This document shows positions 11,683 to 64,000 of a stretch of 64,000 nt of DNA, one piece after another. How positions within the stretch are numbered: the first letter of the stretch is position 1; the number at the start of each line of letters is the position of its first letter. A program made the translations under genes and the position numbers. Below the pieces are notes generated by a model. The model was given only the letters and a program-made list of their open reading frames with translations, was not told the origin of the DNA and made no database searches. Source of the DNA: Siphonodentalium dalli (Eukaryota; Mollusca; Scaphopoda; Gadilida; Siphonodentaliidae); contig CP136066.1 in NCBI GenBank assembly GCA_032622095.1, forward strand, positions 172,483,164 to 172,547,163. Direction: 5' to 3'.

Positions 11683-11780
11683 GCAAATGGTAGCAATTTG
11701 GAACTTATCTTATACAACATTATATATTAGCAACAAATATAAATTCATTGTATGAAGAACATTTTCATATAACATGATAG

Positions 11781-12017
11781 TGCAGTAATGCCCTAATTAA
11801 TCGACTCTCTAAACACAGCAGAATTATGGGTAACTTTTCAGGATTTAGTCGGAAATAAGGCTTGTTGCCATTCATCCTGAATGGCAAACAAGCCTTATTT
11901 CTGACTCAGAGAGAGCTTTCCGATGAATGGCAACAAGCCTTATTTCCGACTAAATCCTGAAAAGTTACCCATAATTCTGCTGTGGTTAGGGAGTCGATTA
12001 ATTAGGGAATTACTGTA
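11781..12017. mobile_element. TA-flanked palindromic MITE (type B, copy 3)
   Basis: Same family as 702-883. The centre is expanded by an extra copy of the GCTTGTTGCCATTCATC arm. The left outer dinucleotide is TG, the right is TA. Confidence 0.7.
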
Positions 12018-12712
12018 TATACACAGGACATCTATACCCTGACCTGAGTAATATTCAAACATTTTTCATGGACCATCCCCAACAAACCTGTTTTTCAAGG
12101 GTTTCCTGTAAATTATTAATTAGATATGACATTTTTGCCTAGAACGGCTTGCTATTGAACTAGGTGATATCACTTCAATTTGCATTTAAACTGAGTAATA
12201 TCATTTTATGATATCACCAATCCAAGTAATATAATATGGTATTACGACATGCCGTAACTCTATTTTATTGCTAAATAATATGTATATGTCAATTTGTGTG
12301 ACGTCACTTATATGAAAGAGTTGTCGATATTACACTGTTGCTAACAGGTGATCTAATTAATAAATAGGATATTACTTGGTTGGTTTGATAATGTTTACAT
12401 TTAAATTTACTGGTAAATGGGCAAGGTTGGCGGAGGGAATGATCTACCTTACATTATCAATTTGAAGTTACTCCACAAGCATTGGCCAGCCTGATTCCTG
12501 CAGCATGTCAGAATTAATTCACAATGAAAATAGGAAATTCTTCTCCATGGAACACATCGTCACAAAAATATAACAATACTCATAACATCGTGAAGCATCA
12601 TTGTGGCCCCTATTTGGTAAAATCTTTTTTGCAACTCCAAGGAGAATTTGGCAAAATATAATATCATTTGGCAAAACCTTTGGCAACATAAAATTTTGAG
12701 GCAGAACAGACA
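12018..12712 (-). other. ABCC10 3' untranslated region and downstream
   Basis: Sequence directly after the ABCC10 stop codon on the minus strand. No coding signal. A consensus AATAAA on the minus strand lies at 12264-12269, about 445 nt past the stop, and is the best candidate for the poly(A) signal. The type B MITE begins beyond it. Confidence 0.4.
12264..12269 (-). other. Candidate poly(A) signal AATAAA for ABCC10
   Basis: First consensus hexamer found downstream of the stop codon in the direction of transcription. Such hexamers are common in AT-rich DNA, so the assignment is weak. Confidence 0.35.
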
Positions 12713-55834
<43,122 letters not shown>

Positions 55835-56035
55835 ATTTTTGGATGGAATTATTGAATTTGGATAGCTGTAATTACCAACAGCACCATTTGAAGTTAGTTA
55901 CAAAGCATCTCTGTGTCCTTGCTGGTAGTCATATTCCATAACTGTTTGAACGCGTAGAAATTCTGGATTTATTGTGCCGTTGCTTTGTTATATCTCAGAG
56001 ACAGAAAATGTACCTCATAGCCCTGAAACAGGAAA
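55835..56035. other. ABCC10 5' untranslated region and upstream
   Basis: Just upstream of the start codon. A possible acceptor (GGTAATTACAG) lies 33 nt before the ATG, so the 5' UTR may be split. No promoter motif stands out. Confidence 0.3.
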
Positions 56036-56475
56036 AAACAAGACATCGCTAGGGTGTGGCAAAGTACAGCAATGCCCAAAATAATTGACTCCTTAACTGC
56101 TGTGGTTAAAGAGTCGATTATTTATTACTGTTCACCCGTGGTTCATATAATTCCAACAAAGGATCATAACTGTGGTGTGAAATTGGTGGGCAGAACCCAA
56201 AATAGAACTTGGCCTATAGTTTGGGCTAGTAAATTCACATACCAAATGTCATTCCATTCAGTTCAGACTTACTCCAGTTATCATTCAGAAACGAACATTC
56301 AGTAAAAATTGCAAACAAAAAGGGGCCATAATGGTGGTGAAAATTGGTGTGCGGATCCTGAATTAAAACTTGACTTGTATTTTGTGCTAGTAAACCCATA
56401 TACCAAGTTTCATTCTATTCAGTTGAGACTATCTAAAGTTATCATCCACAAACCAAAAGCGAACATACGAACGTA
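56036..56475. repeat. Dispersed repeat, CGCTAGGGTGTGGC type (copy 2), interrupted
   Basis: Same start ATCGCTAGGGTGTGGCAAAG as at 27546. A 68-bp type B palindrome interrupts it at 56065-56132, after which ATTCCAACAAAGG continues the repeat. Confidence 0.55.
56065..56132. mobile_element. Very short TA-flanked palindrome (type B, copy 9)
   Basis: Only the outer arms remain: TACAGCAATGCCC, CTCCTTAACTGCTGTGGTTA, GTCGATTATTTATTACTG. Confidence 0.65.
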
Positions 56476-57719
56476 CTGAAAACATTGAAGCTTTGTACAG
56501 AAAGAAAATTGAAACAGCATTTTTCTTTGACCTCATGTTAGTGAAATAAAATCATGTAAACGACACAATACGTAATTTGAAATGCGAGCGACTGATTACT
56601 ACTCACTGACAGGTTGTTGAAAACAATGATAAAGCTTTTGATTGACAAGGTATTGAATGCTGAGAATCACAGTGGAACTAATAATTTTTGTTTTTACATG
56701 CATGGTAAATCTTGCAACAAAATAGTCAAGCAAATAACAATTTGTTACGCCAGGAAATTCCTGACATTATATGGAAAAATTGTGATGGGAAAGCTCACTG
56801 TGTGGTATAATTGTGTAAGTGAATTGAGGTCAAATAGGGGGTAACGTTACAATCACCACAGATGTTTATACCTGATTCGCAAATTCAACTATTAATACAA
56901 GTTCCAAGGCAGAAAAAATTACCACATGGTTTTGTTAACATAGGTCAAGCTAACATTTGCAAAGAAACTTGTGTCACAGTCAGGCGAAACATTTCAGGAA
57001 CATCAGCATGCATGTCAATTTCAACTTTGGATATAATCTCAAAGTTTTACGCTTCTTTTATACTTATACCTTCTACTTAGGGTGGTTCTCCTGGGAAATG
57101 ACTAAATTATAAGAAATACTTGTGTAGCCTTTGGCGTATAATAATATATGGTGCTTTTTGTTGGCTCCGTGCACTAGGGTAGTCATTAAGGTGTATACAT
57201 GATATTAGTCCACCAAATTAGACTTATCGGGAAAGAGCTTATTTTATATTTGGACATTTACGACACTTCTTTCACAAGTCTGTATCCGGAAATAACGGAC
57301 AGATGAGTCAATCGTCTTTTTCTGTCATAAGCCGGACAGTATAATGATAACAAACAAGTTCAACCAAAGAGACACTACTAAAGTTCACAAATGCACCGAT
57401 AGTGGTGTGAATCCTTACGTCAGATGTCTTATTCTGTGTTGTCAGTCAATAAAGAGCATTCCACCAACTATGCAAGAGTTGTTCAGCTGCAGGACTCAGC
57501 CCCATTGTTATGCGGCATTGCCCTTATGGCCAGTCTGCAGGTCTACAATGATAAAAAAAAGTTCACTATCTCATCTATAAGCATTATTTATATAACCCAC
57601 TTATGCAAGAGAGGGTGGTTTTGAAGGGTATTTAAAATGAAGGGAAAAAAATGAAATAAAAATAGAACCGAATCCAAAGAACGAAACATTGACATGGCAG
57701 GGTTGTTATATTATCAGAA
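56476..57719. other. Upstream region, no gene seen
   Basis: Several open frames of 60-80 codons, none with a recognisable domain or splice pattern. Confidence 0.35.
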
Positions 57720-57805
57720 GACCCCTCCCAATGTGGAATAGACTATTTCAATGTATGTTTTTATATAAACTGAATTGGAGAATCCATTCAGTATTGAAAG
57801 GGTTA
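57720..57805. repeat. piggyBac-like element end fragment
   Basis: GAGAATCCATTCAGTATTGA followed by AAGGGTTAA matches the right end of the element at 16599-17064 and 26735-27163; the rest is missing. Confidence 0.45.
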
Positions 57806-58754
57806 AAACATAATTTGTATAATTTGACACGACTCGGTCTCAGACATCGCTGGCATACACATACCCTGTAGAAGAAAATAGAAAATGTTTGAAATATTAT
57901 ATCATTACTATCAGATTCATCATTCAGCGATTAATGCATATATCGCCAGATGCCAGTGATGATAGCAGTCTGACGTCAACAGAGTCCCAAGGTAACTTAT
58001 ATACCGGTACCAATTAGATGGTAGGGCCCTGCGATTTTATTCGAATCGAAATCGCTCGTCTTATAGATTCGATTTGAAATCAGTTACCATGATTCGGATG
58101 TTGTCGAATCTTTGGTGACAGGTGCATTTCCGGGCTTTCTACAGACTACAATATAACAATGTAGTAAACTACTTAAACGTGCACACGTACCATTATGTCT
58201 GATTGCAGGACATGTAATGTTATCGCCAACTAATCTATAATTAATTTACCCAATCTGTAAGAAGTGAACAATGAATTTGCCATACAAGGCTGTGTGCTAG
58301 CGTCTTTCCAGGAATCATGGGAATTCCATAACACTCATGTATGCCAGATTTTAGATCTTTGTTTGATTTTCGTAAATGCGAGTCTTAATCCTGAGTATTA
58401 ACAACATTTGGTTAAGTCTGTCAGTTCAAGCGACAAACAACACAATCATTGCAAGTGTACATGTAGCAAACAATACTTTGCTATTCAACGAACTGAAACA
58501 GACACCAAGTGGTAAGCTTGTCCGTATTTACATCGACATTGGTTGTCTCATGCATGTATGCTCTTATCTGTACTCAACAAATTGGGCACAGAAAATGCAT
58601 AGAGGTGTGTAGATAAGCAAATAATCTGCGCATATTGCACTATTTCGACGATCACCAAGCAGTTTTTGCCAGGCAATTTTAGGTGTTTCTTCAAAGTTCT
58701 ATGTATTTGAACTCGATTGGCTCAGCAGCAATGATTCGATTCGATATTCGATTC
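57806..58754. other. Upstream region, no gene seen
   Basis: Contains GGGCCCTGCGATTTTATTCG near 58025 and ATTCGATTCGATATTCGATT near 58740; these look like transposon-end sequence but I cannot pair them convincingly. Confidence 0.35.
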
Positions 58755-60105
58755 GATTCAGCTAACCTAGTTGAATTCAGCTATATATTCTACTCTCATA
58801 ACAGCTGTTTTTCGATAATTAACTATATACCCCAATTTAAACATAAAAACTAGGTTTACACCATTCTCCTAACCCAATCAGAACTGTCACTCAGTTTGTG
58901 ACAAAGTGTTGCATTTTGTCGACACAGCATTGTTGATTATGTGTGAAAACTCACTACGGCGATTGAATTATTTTTAATTAAACATTTCTTTGATACAGAC
59001 CTTGTTTTAAGATAAAAGGTCTTCACTGTTCCTTGCAGCAACTGTCAAAACTCACCCGTGTTCATGGTTGTAGCTCAGAATTCAACCCCCCCCTAATGAC
59101 TAACCGATGTATACTGCGCATTTTGAGGGGAAATAGACTTCAAATAGTGGGTCAGAAAGTTGGGACTTAAAGATAGAAATCTACGGCAAATTAAAATGTG
59201 AAAGGCTGATTACTACTAAACATTCTCCGACAAAGCGTTACACAGGATGGTGCAGAAAACTGTGCATATGGTCTGCGCTACTGATCATGTCTTTTCAGGC
59301 ACCAAGTGTAGGATTCCTTGCTATCTTTAAACATCAGTGTCGGTGAATGCTCATCCTGTGTAAAAAGGGGCTTAGCTAGGACTGTGGCTATTTTGTGACC
59401 AATATTAAGTCAAGGTTGGGGGGATGAGGCTGCTGGACAGCTGGCCTGCCCTAGTAGCAGAAACTGTACTTATGCATTGCCAATACCTCGAAAACTATAT
59501 TTAATACGATATTCAATGCCGAAGATGCAATGTCTTTATCAGTTACGGAAATAGTATCCGGTGCTGCACAAACGCAATTCGATTGGTGCTCTAAAATTAT
59601 TAAATATTTGAAAAAGGGGACAACTCTAGCATGAGATTAACCGAGCGAGCACAACTCATCACTTTAGCTTACCGCACACTATCTGTATTAAATACAATGT
59701 ACTGTTAGGAATAGTTATCGGTATCGCTCAAAACCTGTTAGTGGTGTGTGAGTTCAAATGTACACAGGAGTGTCTTAATGGGGCATATATATCTTTGTTT
59801 TACAAGTGATTTAGTTCATGCCGTCACATAAAATAATCCCCCAGAATAATGAGGAGAATTACGTTCATCTCCCGACGTGGTAAGTTTTCACACAAAATTG
59901 AAATCGCTGTGTTGATAAATTGCAACACTTTGTCACAAAACAAGTGAAGTCTTTTATTTGTTTGAAAGTAACCCAATAACAGGGTGACCTAAATTTGATG
60001 CGCAAATTACTTAATTAGCACTTCTAGTTTGTTATTGAAAAACAGCCGGTTCGAGAGTAGAATATATATAGCTGAAATCAGCTAGCTTTGATGAATACTG
60101 CTATT
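58755..60105. mobile_element. Large foldback element with arms of about 220 bp
   Basis: 58765-58980 pairs with the complement of 59870-60100: TTCAGCTATATATTCTACTC against TTCAGCTATATATATTCTAC, CAGCTGTTTTTCGATAA against CGGCTGTTTTTCAATAA, and GTGACAAAGTGTTGCA shared exactly. The interior shows no transposase. Exact ends and target duplication are unclear. Confidence 0.6.
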
Positions 60106-60420
60106 TTAGAGCTCTGTATTCTCACATTTGCCAGACCTGATAATGGAACAGCCCAACACAAAAAGAGCATGCAGGTGCAGTCTGGGATTCTACGGGTTCA
60201 CCACAATGACACAAATGCTAAATAAACAGGGTCAGGCCAAAAATGAGGGATTTATATGGCGTCTCAGATAGTTAAGCCACTATATTACATCAGTCAAACG
60301 CTGCTGCTTTGCGAAGATTATACAATAATAGTCGAATCCATGTCAACAACGGTGTACCTGGACTGTTTACAACTTTGGTTTAGCCGAAAGTAACTTAATT
60401 TACTCTTTTGTCCCGCCACA
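60106..60420. other. No feature seen
   Basis: Unique-looking AT-rich DNA between two inverted-repeat elements. Confidence 0.35.
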
Positions 60421-60722
60421 GACGCTGCGATTAAAATAATAAGTGGGGAAAATCACAGGTGGAGCATCCATTTCGCATGACCAAGACAATATCGCAGCCA
60501 TATCGTAGCGATCAAGCAATGTTTGATTTATACCAGGAAAATCGTGCCGCGACTTTGGCAAAGCGCGCGATCGTAGCCGTCACCTGACCATGTCCATGGT
60601 CGCACAATTTACATACTAGCACATGCTCGATCACGTGTATAAAATCGTAGCTTCTGACATCGCAGCACCGTAGCATCTGCGGGCAAGCCACTTTCCCCAC
60701 TTACGATTTTAATCGCAGCGTC
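60421..60722. mobile_element. TIR element, GACGCTGCGATTAAAAT ends
   Basis: 302 bp; inverted ends of about 31 bp starting GACGCTGCGATTAAAAT and including TAAGTGGGGAAA. The interior is rich in ATCGTAGC/ATCGCAGC motifs. No clean target duplication. Open frames inside are not genes. Confidence 0.7.
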
Positions 60723-61029
60723 GGCACAAACTGTGCCTGTGGTGTAACTGTAAGACATTATTATGTTCCACGAATTTAAGAAAAGTTAATTTCAATCGAT
60801 AAATTCAAACCTATCTATTGCACATTTGTAATAGATCTGCACCTTAATGATTTAATTATGTGTTTCAACTCCATTGGCAAATCAGGTAGCGTCGTTATTC
60901 GCTTGTTCAATGAATATTTCAGCCCTGTATTTTTTTGTTGTTGTTGTATTTTGCTATACTTCCGGTGAATTTTTATTTTTCAAAGTTGGAACTTTATGAA
61001 ACGGAACAGATTATTCAACGTCAAGACCA
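60723..61029. other. No feature seen
   Basis: AT-rich DNA between the TIR element and the LINE relic, without coding signal. Confidence 0.35.
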
Positions 61030-63080
61030 AGTGCCGTCATGGACTTCGGCAAGCACTTAATGCTTCATAAATACAGAAAGTCAAAAGAAATTACTGACTT
61101 AGAGTCTTATAAAAACCTGAGAAATAAAGCCCAACATATGATACGGGATGCAAAGTTAACATATTTTACCAAACAATTAGATGCAAATAGAAACAGACCT
61201 AAAGAGCTATGGAAATCATTGAAAAAACTTGGTTGTCCATAAAAAAAAACCAGTAACAAAACTAACTATGCTCTAAAGATCAATGAAGAAGTTTGCTTTA
61301 ATGCAGTGACCATTGCTAAAGAATTCAATAATTTCTTTTGCAATATAGCATCTAATCTTCTGAATAAACTCCCAAAGGCTCCTGGTATCTTCAACAACTT
61401 GACTCGTGTTAACTACTATAATTGAAGCAAAGTAGATCCCATCAACAAACTTATACTCCATGTTGTTGATGAAGATGAAGTTCGTAAGATACTAGAAAGT
61501 CTGTGCTCACCCAAAGCCACGGGCCCCGATGGGATACCGGCAAGATTTTTGAAGGATGGTGCTGCTGTTTTAACACCTCCACTCACCCATATAGTGAATC
61601 TTTCTATTCACAATGGGCATGTCCCAGAAGAGCTCAAAAGAGCTAGGATCGTACCAATCTATAAAAAGGGGGAGAAGACACAGCCTGGAAATTACAGATC
61701 TATCTCCGTACTGAATTTAGCCTAAAAAATAATAGAAAGAATTGTATACAAACAACTTGAGGAATATTTACAAAAACAAAATTTATTATATGCATGGCTA
61801 CCAATCTGGTTTTAGGTCAGGGTTTTCAACAGGCACATGTCTGTTATACCTCACAGATAAAATTCGTAGTGAGATGGACAAGGGTAACCTTACAGGTATG
61901 GTCCTGATAGACCTTCAAAAGGCTTTTGATACAGTGGATAATGAAATTTTATTGCAAAAACTTAAGGTTATAGGTTTGGATGAAAGCGCACTTCTTTGGT
62001 TTCACAGCTACCTGAATGGGATATCCCAAGCTGTTGATGTAAATGGTACATTATCCGATTTTGAAGATATTTCATGTGGCGTACCCCAGGGCCCAGGGGT
62101 AAATTTTAGGTCCTCTACTGTTTTTTATTGTATGTTAACGATGCTTCCATGTCTGTGTCTTGCCAACTCCTCTTATATGCAGATGACTCTGCCCTTATTG
62201 TCTCTGGATCTGATGTGCACATCATTGAACAAACTCTCAGCGTAGAACTGAGCAAACTGAGTGCTTGGCTGGTGGATAATAAACTATCTTTACACCTGGG
62301 AAAAACAGAATCAATTCTTTTCGGATCACCACATAAATTGAAAAATAAATCCCAGCTGAGTGTTTGCTGTGATGGCGTGACCATCAGACCCAGTGACTCC
62401 GTAACATATCTCGGGGCCATTTTAGACCACCATCTTAATGGTGAGCTAATGGCAGCACACATATTGCAGAAGGCAAACTCTAAGTTGAAATTCTTGTACA
62501 GAAAGGCATCTTACCTGAACCAATACTGCAAAAGAACTCTATCCTTGGCCCTCATTCAATGTCATTTTGACTATAGTTCAAGCTTTTGGGACACTAGTCT
62601 AACGCAGAGAACAAAGATCCGATTACAAGCAACCCAGAATAGGCTAGTAAGATACATTTTAGATCTAAATTGTAGGACACATATTGGCTATCCGGAATTT
62701 CTAAAAGTAAATTGGCTGCCGGTATGTGAAAGAGTTAACTTTAGGAAATTGACAATGGTTATGAAGATCTCAGATAAGGAAGCCCCAGTATATTTTAATG
62801 AACATTTCAAACGATCAAATAAAGAAGGGGATATAAATGTTTCGGACAATGAGGCTGATCAATCTGAAACCCGGTCAGTTAAACTGAAATTCATCCTCCC
62901 TCATGTAAGTTGTTATGGGAAAAAGTCTTTTTTCTACACAGGAATAAGACTCTGGAATAGACTTGACAAAACTGTACATCTACCCATTGACATCAAGTAC
63001 CGGAAATTTTGCATTATTAAACATCTCATATCTAAACTGAAGGACCGAGAGGAAGATCCCTTTCTGTACTACTGAATTCA
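61030..63080 (+). mobile_element. Non-LTR retrotransposon reverse transcriptase relic
   Basis: One decayed coding stretch. Frame 1 (from 61039) has the pre-polymerase linker, then SPKATGPDGIPARFLKDG and VPIYKKGEKTQPGNYRSISV, with stops at 61240, 61423 and 61723. Frame 2 (to about 62100) has the SGFRSGFSTGTC segment, LIDLQKAFDTVD (first catalytic Asp) and the CGVPQG turn. Frame 1 again (62128-63075) has the YADD catalytic motif, LSAWLVDNKLSLHLGKTE, YLGAILD, the thumb and the C-terminal region ending LKDREEDPFLYY. At least two frameshifts plus stops make it non-functional. No endonuclease upstream, so it is 5'-truncated. The pattern fits CR1/jockey-like LINEs. It is better preserved than the relic at 5775. 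Confidence 0.8.
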
Positions 63081-64000
63081 GATACTGTGAAAAAAAATTT
63101 GCCAATCAATTACTCATCTCTGCAATGTATATATATATATGCACGCAGTTGCCTTTGAGGATTGCCGGCTCGATGAGGGACAAAGGGTGGTAGTCACGGT
63201 ATGCTTTTAATAATCACACTATATATAGGCACATGTTGATTGAGTATTTATTACTGCTCTATTCGTTTATTTTTCACCTGTTTTGTCCCACACCGAACTG
63301 ACATCCTTAAAGTTATCGCAGAGCAGGAGGGATGTCTGTGGATTCTGAGATGGTCTACGTGGTCGTTTTGAGCGACAAGTTGGCACTCGCCATTCCATCA
63401 TTTACAAAGTCACCGGACCGACACAGAACCCACAGGCACCCCTTGCAGCAGCATTAATCTTAATATAATTTAATATAATATTATATCGGTCAGTATTCAT
63501 AGACCCGGTGAATGAGACGATTGACAGACTTGTTATGTATAATGGATCTGCCAGGCGTCTCGTCCACCTGGTCGGTGAAAAGAACATTTCTTTTAAAATA
63601 AACATATTCACAATCATAAGATTACTTGTAAATGTAGCACTTATGATGATAAATTATATTATCCATATTGATGATGGCATTATCAATGTATAATATTAAC
63701 ATATTAACATTGATGTCATTACCATTATTTTTTAGTATTTTAAAATGGAGAATTGTTTTAGTAACTATTGTCTGCCTCGTGGCCGGTAGCATATCAGGGG
63801 ACCACAATGGAATTAAGCCTTCGAGTGCTTTTTGTGCCATCCCCGATATCTAGCCGTGCATGTACTCTACGATTTTTCTAAATTTCAGCCATCATACCAT
63901 TGGTATTCACTTCGACTTCTTTACAGCCTCATATTTGCTTCAAAATTTGTGATTTCTTATATAGCCTATAACAACTGAAATTATGTTAAAAACTCCTTTT
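63081..64000. other. No gene seen
   Basis: A short TA run follows the LINE. Small open frames on both strands (63402-63853) have no recognisable domain; some are mirror frames of each other. Confidence 0.35.

Noticed and set aside
60512-60700. 62-codon frame inside an inverted-repeat element
   Set aside because: It lies entirely in the interior of the 302-bp TIR element, which is made of ATCGTAGC-like motifs; no coding evidence.

Overview
The window is animal nuclear DNA. It is AT-rich, gene-poor and packed with short transposable elements, and it holds one large intron-split gene and no bacterial-style gene order. The mix of repeats (long tandem-structured dispersed repeats, TTAA- and 8-bp-duplicating MITEs, several non-LTR retrotransposon relics) suggests a lophotrochozoan, most likely a bivalve mollusc. 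That assignment is an inference from repeat style, not a proof.

The one convincing host gene is a complete ABCC10 (MRP7)-type ABC exporter on the minus strand, from start codon 55834 to stop codon 12713. I built it as 17 coding exons with GT-AG junctions and matching phases: 4545 nt including the stop, giving 1514 residues. It has an N-terminal TMD0 region, TMD1, NBD1, TMD2 and NBD2, with all expected ATP-binding motifs. Exon 1 alone carries 515 codons. Two exon ends carry short tandem duplications that copy the splice donor: exon 14 (96-bp unit, in frame, three copies) and exon 3 (32-bp unit, out of frame).

Region by region: 1-12712 lies downstream of the gene and is almost entirely mobile elements, including a LINE relic (5775-6960) and a 164-bp tandem array (7244-9372). 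From 12713 to 55834 lies the ABCC10 locus. Its introns hold hAT-like MITEs with hairpin-bearing ends, TA-flanked palindromes, piggyBac-like TTAA elements that share one inner hairpin, a SINE, and a recent 1.32-kb tandem duplication in intron 2. From 55835 to 64000 lies upstream DNA with a large foldback element (58755-60105), a TIR element (60421-60722) and a decayed LINE reverse transcriptase (61030-63080).

The elements are often nested, and their target duplications can be read directly. Many MITE ends lie within about 10-60 bp of ABCC10 splice sites. No CRISPR array, rRNA, functional tRNA or second host gene could be supported.
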